A stretch of 64,000 nucleotides of DNA. Origin: Pyropia yezoensis. Taxonomy: Eukaryota > Rhodophyta > Bangiophyceae > Bangiales > Bangiaceae. A program made the translations under genes and the position numbers. The stretch is taken from contig CM020619.1 of assembly GCA_009829735.1 (NCBI GenBank), positions 11,026,375 through 11,090,374 on the forward strand, given 5' to 3'. Each line of letters begins with the position of its first letter. Positions within the stretch are counted from its first letter, which is position 1. The notes beneath the pieces were generated by a model. That model worked only from the letters and a program-made list of their open reading frames with translations, did no database searches and had not been told where the DNA came from. Shown piece after piece: positions 1-9,971 of this stretch.

Positions 1-1416
1 CGGGGGTGGCCAGACGCCTCTACTTGTCTTGACAGACCGCAACGGGCTTTGCGGGGCCGATGAGGCTACCCCCTGCGTCGGCCAACGCTTTCGCGCCGCC
101 TCACTCGTGAGTGTATCTATTGTGCCAAGGCGTGCATCGGGTTTTTTCTCCTTCCTTCTTGCTCGGTTCCGCGGCGTGTTGTGCTCCGCCCTTTGTGTCT
201 GCCCCGTACACATTGATTGTTTTAAAAAACTGCGTCATTTCTTTCTCTTTATTGCGGGCCGCACGCGCGAAGCGTGCCGTGTGCATTTGTGGGGTGACGG
301 CCGCCGCCACCGCCGGCGATAGCGTCGCGGAGGCCACGGTGCGCGCGCGAGAGAGGGTGGGGGGATGGTGGTATGGCTGTGTCTGCTTCGCAGCTTTGCC
401 ATTGCCACCCTCCCGCCCTGCGCTCGGGCGCGCCACGTCGCCCCGCCCAGGAGCTGGCGGTGCGGTGCAGCGTTCAAGAGATGCGCCTGTTGAGGGGCCT
501 AAGGCAGAAGCTTTATCGAGGGTTTTGCCTTCCCCACGCAGAGACCCCATCCTCGAGGGGTTTGTGGCCCTGTTGTGTTTCGTCGACAGCCGCACGGACA
601 GCAACGTGTTCGGAGTCTACGCCATGCTATTGCCTGTCCACATCATGTGTGAACACTTCCATTATGGAAGTGTGTAGTCCAGCCATAGAGATGTAAATAC
701 GGTACTCATGAAGGTTGCCTTCGTATGGCGACTGACCATTGGCCAGGGCAAGTGAGGGCCGTCCGAAAGCAGCACGAGGAAACAAATCAAAATACGTTGT
801 GGATGCCATGAAGCTGCGAAATGAGGTCGTACAGCAGTGTTTGTATCGCTCGATCGAGATAAACAGTCCGTCATGGCTGGGCACCGCTGTCAAAAACGCG
901 GCGCGCGCACACATGCCTTGGCGCGTGCTGGCGGGAGTGGGCCCGCCCCGCGCCGGGTCGACGACACCTCCTGCTCGTCTGCCACGCGTGCCGCCGCGGC
1001 GTTGTCGTGGTGGGTGTGTGTGTGTACTCGGTGTTACCTGTGGCGCTGGTGTATCGCCGCCTGTGGATGAGCCTGGTCGGCTTTTGCTGCCCTCCCTGTT
1101 TCTTCTCCCCCCTCCCCCCCTCCGCTGTCTGTCATCATTGCGACGCACGCACGCGCGTACGGTACTTCGCGGGTGGGGCTTCCCATCGCGCCCGTGGTGC
1201 AACGTCTGTTCTCTGCCGTCCTTCCCTTTTTCCGCTTGTCCCTTACCCCACGCCAGGTCGGCCGTTCATTCCCCCCGCCCGCTCCGGTCCTTCGTGCCCG
1301 CTGGCGAAGCTACCGGCTCCCCTCCACCCCCTCAACCCCCCGCGCCCCTCCCCTTCCTTCCCCCCCTGCTCCCGCGTGTTGTTGGTGGGGGCATCCCCTC
1401 TCGCCCCCGCTCCGCC
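1..1416. other. no gene recognised; upstream region of bZIP
   Basis: Several open frames cross this stretch on both strands, but their translations are Arg/Pro/Ala-rich and show no domain I recognise. The first 900 bases are less GC-rich than the flanking genes, and the last 500 are pyrimidine-rich, as expected of a promoter and 5' leader. The only sharp signal is the palindrome at 653-673. Confidence 0.5.
653..673. repeat. perfect 10-bp palindrome with one central base
   Basis: Arms ACACTTCCAT and ATGGAAGTGT flank a single T. It lies about 745 bases upstream of the bZIP start and could be a dimeric transcription-factor site; that role is inferred only from the symmetry. Confidence 0.6.
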
Positions 1417-2751
1417 ATGGAACCCCCTCCGACTGCTCTTACCATGGACGCGTTCTCCCCCCCTCCTGCGGCGGCCGTGCCGGCGCCACCACTGCCGCCG
1501 GCTGCCGCCGCAGCCACCGCTGCCGCTGCTGCAGCAGCTGCGGCTGGCGCCTATACCCCCCCTCCCGTCGGTGCGGGGCTGGGCACCCTGCCGGCCGTGG
1601 CGCCGTCGCCCGTCGACCAGATGCGGGCGCTGATGGCCGCGTCGGGGGGGCCTCCCTACTTTCCGTCCCCCCCAGCGCCGGGCACTTCCGGGCCCGTCGG
1701 CGACAGCACTGGCGGTGGCGGCGGTGGTGGGGGTGGTGTAGGCGTGAGCGGCGGCAGCGTGGCGGCCGCCGCCGTTGCGGCTGTGGCGGCGGTGGCAGCG
1801 GCGGGGGAGGGGGGGGACCTCAGCGGCAGTGGCGGCAGCGGCGGCCCACACCCCGACGGGGAGGGGGGCGGCGGTGGCGGCAGCGGCGCCGGCAGCGGCG
1901 CACCGTCCCTGTCGACGGCGGGGGGCGGGGGGGGGCGCGCGGGTGGGGGGGCGGTGGGTGGGGGGCGTGCCCGCACCGACGCGGACCGCAAGAGCAGGGA
2001 GCGCGCGCGGGTGCTGCGCAACCGGGAACTGGCACGCGTGTCCAACGAGCGGCGAAAGGTACGTGATTGTCTTCGGGGGGGGATTGGGGAGTGTGGTCGT
2101 AGGGGGGGGGGGTGGCTGCGGAGGCTGGGGGAGAGGAGGATGGGTGGTCATGCACCGCATGGCGTGTGACGGAGGGAGCCGTGTGGTTGGGTGGGTGCGG
2201 CTCCCACCGTCGCCTGCCGAGTTTGCGGTGTCGGCCGGCGGCTGTCTGTGTCTGTGTCGTGAGCGGGTGGGGGCGGCGTGGCGGGGCGCACGCCCTGCCG
2301 GCCGGGGTGTGGCGTTGGCTGGCGAAGTGGGTGGGTGCTTGGGGGAACGGTGTGGCGGGGGGTAGTCTGGGAGGGGGTCGCCATGTCACGCGCGGCGGGG
2401 ACGTGGCCGCCCTCCTCTGGTAGAGGCTCGCCTCAAGCGCTCTCGATGGCACCACTAATTTTTTCCTTGGGTGTGTGTGCGTGTGTGTGTCTGCGCGCTA
2501 TTTTTTTTTGTCTTTTTCCCTGCCCTCCCGCTGCCCTTACTGTGCCTGCGTTGCGTACGTGCGTGTGCATGTTGCGTGCGTCTGGCGGGTGCGCGGGGTG
2601 CACCTGGGTCGCGCGTGTACAGGGAAAAATCAAGGCGATGGAGACGGAGCTCGCGTCGATGCGCGAGTCGGTGACGGAGCTGGAGTTCAGCATCCGCGGC
2701 CTCGAGGAGCAGAACGGGCTGCTCAAGCGCGCGCTCGGCGACGCGCCGTGA
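1417..2751 (+). CDS. bZIP transcription factor, two exons
   Basis: Nuclear DNA-binding factor of the basic leucine zipper family. Exon 1 (1417-2058) encodes a long Ala/Pro/Gly/Ser-rich N-terminus and then the basic region (RNRELARVSNERRK). Exon 2 (2623-2751) encodes the zipper and stop. The intron 2059-2622 starts GTACGT, ends TACAG and is phase 0. Zipper d positions are Met, Met, Leu, Leu, Leu every seven residues, with an a-position Asn in the fifth heptad as in GCN4. The basic region keeps the invariant Asn, but the residue eight later, normally Arg, is Asn. I chose the ATG at 1417 for its context (gccATGg); 1444 is an alternative. The product is about 256 residues. Targets cannot be inferred. 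Confidence 0.8.
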
Positions 2752-3352
2752 ACGAGCGCACGCGCTTTTCGCCCCGCGAGGGGGCGGGGGGGATCACATG
2801 TGTGTGGGTCGAGGGGTGGGGAAGGGGGCGGTGGGGGTGTTTGGGTGCGGGGGGAGGGGCGGTATGGTGGTTGATTGGTGGGGGTCGAGCGTGGGCGGCG
2901 GCGGCCGGTGTCAGTGGGTTGGGACTTCCCGTTGTGGTCGTAGCTGATTTGTTCGTTTTTTGGATGGGTGCCGTGGGGGAGGGGGCTGCCGTCGACGGCG
3001 GGCACCTCCGCCGCGTGGCGTGACCGCCGCGTCGCCATGGCGGCAGGCCGCCCCGGGGGGTGTTTCGCTCGCGCCCCTACACTCCCCCTCTCCTCGCACC
3101 CGTTGCCCCGCTTGTGCCCAGTCGTGTGGAAGGAGGATACGCGCTCGAGGGCCTCCGATGCGCGAGGGCCATGATGCGGTGGGGTCCCCCCCTCCGCCTA
3201 TCGATTTCCCCTCCCTCCCCGGTCTCTCTCCCTACCCTCCCCCCATTGTGCACATCCCACCGGCACCATCCCCCGCACTCCGCCCAGGCTACCTAGCGCC
3301 CACGCCGCCGTGCGCACCTCGCCGTCGCCAGCGCCCGTCCTCCTAACCTCCC
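2752..3352. other. convergent intergenic region, no gene seen
   Basis: G-rich then C-rich spacer between the 3' ends of the bZIP gene (+) and the gamma-subunit gene (-). The short frames here are low-complexity. It presumably holds both 3' untranslated regions; no clear polyadenylation signal was found. Confidence 0.5.
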
Positions 3353-5326
3353 TCACAGCATTGACCCGCCAATAATGTCCATCAGCTCAGAGGTGATGGT
3401 GGCTTGCCGCGCCCGGTTGTACTCGGCGGTGAGGCGGCTGCCCAGTGCCCGCGCATTGTCGCGGGCAGCGGTCATGGCGCCGAGGCGGCTGGCGAGTTCG
3501 GCGGCCAGCGCCTCGCGGAGCATGCGCGTCAGCTGGGAGTTGACATACATGGGCACTAGCGCGTTGAGCAGCAACACCCCGTCGGGTTCTTCCAGAAAGG
3601 GCAGCGGCGGGGGGGGGGAGGGGGAGGGGCGACGCGTGCCTTCTCGCCGGCGGCCACTGCCCGTCCCCGACGTCGGCACCGCGGGAGCGGCCGAGGCGCC
3701 CACGTGGGGCGGGATGAGCGCCAGCGCCAGCTGTCCCGGCTCGCTGGTCAGACTATACACCTCGTCGTCAGGGGACTCGATACCCGTGGGGGTCAGCGGC
3801 AGCAGCGTGCGGATGGCCGGCTGGTTGAGCAGCAGCGACACAAAGCGGGTGTAGACCACCTCCACCCGGTCAATACGGCCGACCGCAAAGTCCACCAGCA
3901 CCGCGTCGCAGATGCGCGCAGCAGTCGCGGCAGTGCCGCGGGGGCGGCCCAGCGGCACCGCCCCGCGGACAGTCACGTCTGGGTGCACGCGGCGGAGGTG
4001 GGTGAGGGCAGTGACGCCCACGGCAAGCGCTTCGATGGTGTCGTCGGGGCCCGCCTCGCGGAGGGCGGCGATGCGGGCGTCCGCTTTGCTCAGGATGAGC
4101 CGGTTGTACGGGCCACAAAAGCCCCGGTCCGCGCCCACAACGATCAGCAGCACGTTCTTGCCGCCAGGGGGGGGAGGCGTCGCCGAGGAAGGCGAGTCGG
4201 CACCCGTGACGGGAGACGCTGGCGTGGCCCCCTCGGCGGCAGAGGACCCGTTCACAGAGGGGGGGGCGGCATCGTCGGCAGAAGCAGCGGCGCGCGGCTT
4301 GGCCGCTTCTTGCAGTTCCTCGTCCGGCACATACGTCGCGACGCCATTCCCACCCGCCGCGAGGATGTCGGCGACCCCCCCCCCGGCGCGGAAGCCCCAC
4401 TTGGACGGCGGCGTTGGCTCCAGCCCCCCCCCCGGCGCGCCCACCCCCCCGGGCGCAGTGGCGGCATCGGCGCTTCTCCCTACCCCCCCTCCTGGCAGGT
4501 CCGCGTCGTCCGTCCCAATCAGGGCAACGTAGAGCCGGTCGAGCAGCTGCGCCTGGCGGGCGTCGCCAAACTCCATCGCCACCCGCCGGTCGGTGCCCGC
4601 CGAACCCGCCGCGGCAATGGCGTCAGCGTCGGCCTCGCCGGCAACCGCCGCCGACGACACGACCACCGGCGGCGGCTCGGGCGGCGCAAACACCCGGATC
4701 GACTGGGCCCGCACGCGCGCGGCGGTGCTGACCACGTCCACGCCCTCAGCGTCCAGGCGGACGAGGACGCGGCCGAGCATGGAGGCAACGTTTTCGGAAA
4801 AGGGGCGGCTTGCCAGCGCGTACTCGCACGCCAGCCGGATGCGGGCGGCCGCGACGAGGCGCATCGCGTCAATGAGCTTCTCCGCCGAGTCCACCGACGC
4901 GATGCGGCGGCGGAGCTCGGCGCCACGCCCGCCGCTCATGGTCACAGGTCCAGGGGTGGGAGCGGCCCGCCGCCGGGCGGGGCACCGGGAAGGGATGAGG
5001 GGCAGCGGTGAGGAGGGGGGGGAGGACGGGCCGACCGCCGCCGCGGGCCGCCATGGCGGGCGGGCGCCCAGGAAGGAGGACGACACAGCGCCACCGACGG
5101 GCCCACCTAACCGACGTCCCCGTGGCGCGCGGCCCGCCGCGCCAGTCGTCAAGGCAGCCGTCGACGGCCGCGGCCGCCGCCCAGCAGACGTCGCCGCCAC
5201 CGTCGACGTCGCCGCCGCTGCCGCCGCCGCTGGAACCACTGGCGCGGGCACCGCAAACGCGGCGCGTAAGCCCGCTGCGGGCGTGCCTACCACCTCGGCC
5301 GCCGCGGGCCGCCAGCCTGGGCCCAT
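3353..5326 (-). CDS. atpC: ATP synthase F1 gamma subunit, plastid type, with internal insertions
   Basis: Central rotor shaft of the F1 ATPase, probably of the chloroplast enzyme. The first true ATG is at 5326 and gives 657 residues. About 130 Ala/Arg/Ser-rich residues resembling a transit peptide precede a second Met at 4939 that begins the conserved N-terminal helix (ELRRRIASVDSAEKLIDAMR, then LVAAARIRLACEYA). The central GADRGFCGPYN motif and the C-terminal helix (ASRLGAMTAARDNA, then TITSELMDIIGGSML) match the family well. The usual mature length is about 300-330 residues. The excess here is low-complexity Ala/Gly/Pro/Ser sequence between the two conserved helices, plus a shorter insert before the C-terminus. 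No redox-type Cys pair was seen. It could be the main atpC or a divergent paralogue. Confidence 0.82.
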   Translation of the reverse strand: MGPGWRPAAAEVVGTPAAGLRAAFAVPAPVVPAAAAAAATSTVAATSAGRRPRPSTAALTTGAAGRAPRGRRLGGPVGGAVSSSFLGARPPWRPAAAVGPSSPPSSPLPLIPSRCPARRRAAPTPGPVTMSGGRGAELRRRIASVDSAEKLIDAMRLVAAARIRLACEYALASRPFSENVASMLGRVLVRLDAEGVDVVSTAARVRAQSIRVFAPPEPPPVVVSSAAVAGEADADAIAAAGSAGTDRRVAMEFGDARQAQLLDRLYVALIGTDDADLPGGGVGRSADAATAPGGVGAPGGGLEPTPPSKWGFRAGGGVADILAAGGNGVATYVPDEELQEAAKPRAAASADDAAPPSVNGSSAAEGATPASPVTGADSPSSATPPPPGGKNVLLIVVGADRGFCGPYNRLILSKADARIAALREAGPDDTIEALAVGVTALTHLRRVHPDVTVRGAVPLGRPRGTAATAARICDAVLVDFAVGRIDRVEVVYTRFVSLLLNQPAIRTLLPLTPTGIESPDDEVYSLTSEPGQLALALIPPHVGASAAPAVPTSGTGSGRRREGTRRPSPSPPPPLPFLEEPDGVLLLNALVPMYVNSQLTRMLREALAAELASRLGAMTAARDNARALGSRLTAEYNRARQATITSELMDIIGGSML

Positions 5327-5697
5327 GGAGTCCCCGCGACGGCCGCGTCGGCAGACGGGGGAGGGGAGGGCAGACGGGGGGGGGGAGGGCAGCAGGGGAA
5401 GGGAAGCTGCGCGGCAGCAGCACCCGAACACCCCCAGACCAGGGGAATGCGGCGGCAGCTAGAAGATGGGGTGGGAAGGGGAGGGAGAGGGAGAAAGGGA
5501 GGGGAAGGGGGGGGCAGGGGGGGGGGGAGTGCGGGGGAAAGGGGGGGTGGAAGGTGGTGGGAGAGGGGGCAGAGGAAGGCGATGCATCTTGCGCAGTGGT
5601 GGTCAAGGAGAGGCCGTGCCGACGGTGAATTGGGTTGCATCCGGGCCTTTTTTTAATGTGAATAACAACTCTGGTCAGCACGAATCGATGTCCGTCC
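5327..5697. other. 5' region of the gamma-subunit gene; purine-rich tract
   Basis: On the plus strand 5340-5570 is almost pure G/A, so the leader of the minus-strand gamma gene is pyrimidine-rich. It is followed by an AT-rich patch near 5650-5720. No gene seen. Confidence 0.5.
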
Positions 5698-6243
5698 TCA
5701 TAACTTTTCATTCGCGTTCTTTCTTTTCATCCTGGACGTTCCCCGGCGTTCAGAGCAGGATGCGAAACTGATCAGGTTCGCGACGGTGGTCGACGCCGCC
5801 GCCGCTGCATCGTACGAGCCGCAACCCATCGCAGTGGGCCGCGTTGAAGAACGCCTCGGAGGGGGGGAATACGTCGCAGGCCGCGACGGCGGCTGGCAGG
5901 CGCGCGGCAACATCGAGGGGTGTGGAGTGGCGCCCTGGGACCAGATCGTCTTGCCGCTTGGGGCCCCGGCGGCGGTCAGCGCGTCCATTACCATCCGACC
6001 TTCCGACAAGACTGAAGAAGACAGGTCCGCAAGCGGCGAGCGGCCCCCCCGTGTGGACGGCGGTGCTAGAAAGTCTAGCACCTCCCGGTGCAGCGTTGTC
6101 TGGGTCGTAAGCACCCCTCCCCTCCCAGCTGCCGCATCCACCAGCAGGGCCGCGTCGGCGACCGACGCCACCAGCACACCCCACCACCCCACTGTGTCTG
6201 GCGATGGTGCGGGCGCGAGGAGGCTGTGCCGCGGCACGCCCAT
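5698..6243 (-). CDS. hypothetical protein, uncertain
   Basis: Open frame of 181 codons from an ATG at 6243. The translation has a hydrophobic stretch (WWGVLVASVADAALLVDAAA) followed by a Ser/Pro/Arg-rich half. The composition is less repetitive than the noncoding shadows nearby, and the frame ends in an AT-richer patch. I recognise no family. The opposite strand is open over much the same interval, so this could be an accidental frame. If real, it would share a divergent promoter with the zinc-finger gene at 6573. Confidence 0.3.
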   Translation of the reverse strand: MGVPRHSLLAPAPSPDTVGWWGVLVASVADAALLVDAAAGRGGVLTTQTTLHREVLDFLAPPSTRGGRSPLADLSSSVLSEGRMVMDALTAAGAPSGKTIWSQGATPHPSMLPRACQPPSRPATYSPPPRRSSTRPTAMGCGSYDAAAAASTTVANLISFASCSERRGTSRMKRKNANEKL

Positions 6244-6284
6244 GCCAGTCCATAGGCTGTCTCCCAGCACGCCGGCGGCTTGCC

Positions 6285-6375
6285 ATACGGACCTACAGTT
6301 TGGCCCATACGTGTGTACAGTATGTACAGTACAGCACTTTTGTATTGGGCAGGTAACGAATTGGATGTAACGAGA
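6285..6375. promoter_or_regulatory. AT-rich putative divergent promoter with TACAGTA repeats
   Basis: An island of low GC within very GC-rich DNA, directly upstream of the gene at 6573. It contains TACAGTATGTACAGTACAG around 6316-6334, two overlapping copies of TACAGTA. The same core occurs near 17144 and 25043 in other AT-rich intergenic spots. The regulatory role is inferred from position. Confidence 0.35.
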
Positions 6376-6572
6376 ACTGTAGACGATGTGCGAGTGGAGG
6401 CAGGGGCGGGGCGTGTGCCGTGGGCTCTCGAGAGCTGGTCTCCACCTCGGCAGCTGGTCAGCGCCGTAGGCAATGCCTTCCCCCGCCGCTTCTCTGCGAC
6501 GCTTCCTCACTGCGCCCCCCTATCTCTCCCCTCCCCCCCCCCCCCCCCCCCCCCCCCCCCCGCTCTCTTCTC

Positions 6573-7343
6573 ATGGCTTTTGTGCCGGCAGTGCGGCTCG
6601 GCCGGCACCCTCCCCCCCCCTCCCGACGGCGGGCGGTTGTCACGTGCGCGGCTCCGCCTCCCCCCCACCCCCCTCTGCCGCCGCCGTCGCCCCCGGCGGG
6701 CGGCGGCGGCACGGCGCTCGGCCGCCGCCGCTTCCTCTCTGCCGCCGCCGCGGCAGCGGTGGCGGCTGTTGTCCCCTCTTCCCAAGGCGGCGGCGGAGGC
6801 GGCAACGGCGGTCCCGCCGCTGCCGCCGCAGCCACCGCCGCCGTCGACACGACGCCGCCCCCAGCAGCACCCATTGGCCTCGTGGACGCGCCCGCGTCAT
6901 CGTCATCGCCCTCCTCCTCCTCTTCAACGGCGGCGGTGGGCGCCCCTGCCCCCCTCGCCCCCTCCGCCCCCCCCGAGGCGTGCCACACCTGCGCCGGCGC
7001 CGGCTACAACCCGTGCCCCCTGTGCCAAGGGAGCGGCATCCTCGCCCTCGACGACAGCGTGGTCATGGACCGTGACGTTGGGTGCCCGTCGTGTGGGGGC
7101 GCCGGCATCCTCCCCTGCGCGGCGTGCATCGGGCTGGGCCTGGCCAACGTGGCGGGCATCCTCCGGTCGGGCGCCCGCGACGGGCGGCTGCGGATGCGCC
7201 GCGACGGGGCGGTGCAGGTGCTCGACTGTGCCGCGTTTCCGGCGTGCGCCCACGCGGCGCGGACGGGGGTGGCCCACCCGACCGTGTACATGCCGCCAGA
7301 GGTGGAGGCGGGGGGGCGCGTCGAAGCGGGGGGGGGGCTGTGA
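6573..7343 (+). CDS. DnaJ-type zinc-finger protein, probably thylakoid-lumenal (PSA2/BSD2-like)
   Basis: A 256-residue protein with no J domain. The C-terminal half has four CxxC-type repeats of the DnaJ cysteine-rich zinc domain: CHTCAGAG, CPLCQGSG, CPSCGGAG and CAACIGLG. The N-terminus looks bipartite: an Arg/Pro-rich transit region, then a twin-arginine signal (GRRRFLSAAAAAAVAAVV) as used for export into the thylakoid lumen. Plant proteins built this way, such as PSA2, help assemble photosystem I; BSD2-type relatives act in the stroma. A poly-C run of about 30 bases lies just before the ATG. The Pro/Ala/Ser linker before the zinc domain is low-complexity. The assignment to PSA2 rather than another lumenal zinc-finger protein is inference. 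Confidence 0.72.
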   Translation: MAFVPAVRLGRHPPPPSRRRAVVTCAAPPPPHPPLPPPSPPAGGGGTALGRRRFLSAAAAAAVAAVVPSSQGGGGGGNGGPAAAAAATAAVDTTPPPAAPIGLVDAPASSSSPSSSSSTAAVGAPAPLAPSAPPEACHTCAGAGYNPCPLCQGSGILALDDSVVMDRDVGCPSCGGAGILPCAACIGLGLANVAGILRSGARDGRLRMRRDGAVQVLDCAAFPACAHAARTGVAHPTVYMPPEVEAGGRVEAGGGL

Positions 7344-7863
7344 GCACTCCTGCCCCGCTCCCCCCGCGCGCGCGCGCGATGCTGGCAGAGCGAAGGGGTC
7401 TGGCGTAGCCGCGGGGGAGAGGGGGGGGCGGGGTGCGCCGCCGCTGCGGGCCCCGCCCCCCTAGGCCGCCATCTGCGCGCTACTGTGGGCATGGGGTGTC
7501 TTCAGTTTTTTCTCTCTTCATTCTTTCTTTGCCTACGTCCTTCCAGCCCAGACCTCTGGGAGGTCACGCCCTTATGTGGTGGAGGTGGGGGGGGAGGGTG
7601 GAAGGGGGCTGGAAAGAGGGGGGTGCCTAGCGTCGCCGCGCTGCCGCCCGTGGCGGTGGCATCCGGCGCGGCCGCTCCCGCCGGGCGCGGCCGTCCCTTG
7701 TCGCCCCTGCTCCCCCCCGCCCGCCCGCCCGCCCGCCCGCCGCCCGCCGCATGGCCGTGCCTTCCTCCCCCCCCCCCCCGCCTTGTGGGGAGCGGGCGCC
7801 GCAGCCCGCGGTGCCCTGCGCGACAGCGGCGGCGGCCGAGTGGCTCGCTCCGCTCGACCGGCC

Positions 7864-7894
<31 letters not shown>

Positions 7895-8294
7895 AGCACG
7901 GCGGGAAGCGGAGGCGCTCGCAGCGTCGACCCTCCCCCCCCCTCCACCCCTTCGCCCTGCCCGCCCCCAAGCCAGATGGCACATGCAGTGACGGTCCGGT
8001 CCGGTCCGGCCCCCTTCCCCCCACCCCCACCCCCCACAGGGCCGGCTGGGCGCCGCGCCCGGGCACACACCCCGCGGCGTCGACCGCGCGGGTCAGCCCG
8101 CCCCCCCCCATCCGCTCTCCCCGTCTGGCGGCGGCGTCAACGGCGGCGGCCGCCCGCCAACGGCCCCCGTCTCCCCGCGCCCGTGGGCGGGCCGCCCCGC
8201 CGGCGACGCGTCGGGGGGGGCGGGGGGCAGGTGCCACGACGCCGGGCGGGTCAGGCTCGGGCGGCTGGCCGCCGATGGGCGGCGGGGGAGGAGC

Positions 8295-8329
<35 letters not shown>

Positions 8330-8618
8330 CCCGCCACCGCCGCCGCCTCCGCCGCCGACGCCCGCCCCCCCCCCCCCCCCCCGTTCGGATGGGGGGGGGG
8401 GTGACGGCGACGGCGGGGGCGGCGGGGTGGCCCGCGCCCCCGACGCCCTGCGGGCAAAGGAGAAGCGGCCACCGCCGCCGCCCCCAGCGGCCGTTGCCGC
8501 GGCGGCCGTCCCCCCCCCCCGCGGGGTGAGCAGCCGCGCCCAGCGGCTGCTGCGAGGCGTCGCGCGGGCTGCCTCGGACCCGCCGCCGCCGCCGCCGTCA
8601 CTCGACGCGGCGCCCCCG
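7344..8618. repeat. C-rich low-complexity region; possible subtilase cytoplasmic tail on the minus strand
   Basis: Contains C runs, (CCCG)n at about 7720-7750, a run of more than 30 C at 7862-7893 and GCC repeats at 8287-8345. Both strands are open but the translations are homopolymeric. A minus-strand frame 8093-8977 continues plausibly from the subtilase's membrane segment through the 8838-8862 C-run, with Ser/Thr/Gly/Ala-rich sequence, and could be its true C-terminal tail. Confidence 0.5.
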
Positions 8619-9938
8619 TCATCCCACCCGCCGCCGCCGCGGCCGCGGCCACGCGCGGCGGGGCTGAGGAGCATGGCAAAAAAGGCGGCCGCGCCGCCGC
8701 CCAGGGGCGTGTCGGTGGTCACCGACGCGGCGGCGGCGGCGCCACCGCCGCCGCCGCCGCTCGCCGCCGCCGCCGACGACCGCGGCGACCGCGGGGAGAG
8801 GAACGGGAAGCCGCTGCGGGCAGAGCGGGGCGTGGCGCCCCCCCCCCCCCCCCCCCCCCCCTCCGCGGCCCCCCCAAAAGCCGCGGCTCGACTCCATATG
8901 CAGCACCTCCTTGGCAACCGGGTGCGCGTCGAGGCCCTCAAAGTCCACCTCCTCCCCCGCCACGGGGAGGTCGGCAAACTCCCCCGCCGCCGCCCGCGCC
9001 GCCGCGTCCCGCCGTCGCCGAAAGAGGACGTACACGCACCCTGCGGCTATCACCACCGCCGCCGCCACGCACGCGGTAATCACCGCGGTGGCCCCCGCCG
9101 ATAGGCCCCCCGACCGGTCCGTGGCGCGGAGCGACGGGGCGGTCCAGTAGAGGTAGCCGGCGGCGTCCACCACCCACGGCGCCGCCAGGACGGTGCGGCG
9201 GGCGTAGAGGCGGCCGCCGGCGGTGGGCGAGGACGGGGAGGACAGGGCGCCGCCGGGCGCCACCGCCGCGTCAAGCCGCTCGTACGACGCTGCCGCGTGG
9301 CGCTCGGCCACCTCTACCCGCAACGTGAGGCGGGCGCCACCGTCCACTGGGTCTGCCATGGCCACCCGTGGCCACAACAGGGCGCCAGCCGACGTGCCGC
9401 CTCCACCGCGGCCCCCTCTCCCGCGGCGTTGTTGCAAGACGTCGGCGCCACACGCGGCCGCGTCGCAGCACCCCCGCACCTCGGCAGACGGGTCATCATC
9501 GCCTGGTAGGCGCAGCAGGCGGAGCAGCGCCCGGCCCAACTCGGCGGGCGCCACTGGCGGCACTGCCGCCCGCGCGGCAGGGGCGGCGGTCCCATTGGTG
9601 GCCCCCACCGCGGCGGCCCTCAACTCCCCCCCCCCCGCCCCCGCCCCCGCCCCCGCCCCCGCCCCCGCCCCCGCCGTCGCACCGCCCCCGCCGCACGCAC
9701 CCGCGGCGGCGGCATCCGCAACGGGCACGCCCAGGACGGTGTAGAGGTACATGCGCGCCTCGGCGGGGCGGCCCTCCCCAGCGAGCGTCGGGATGGAGCG
9801 GATGTAGACGAGGCGGTTGTTCTCGTCCAAGGGCGCCAGCTCCGCGGGCGCTCCGCCGCCGCCCCCAACCAACGTGCCGCCCGCCTGCGCGGCGGGCACC
9901 ATCGCCACACCATCACGGGTGGCGGTGCGGGGGGGGCG

Positions 9939-9971
<33 letters not shown>

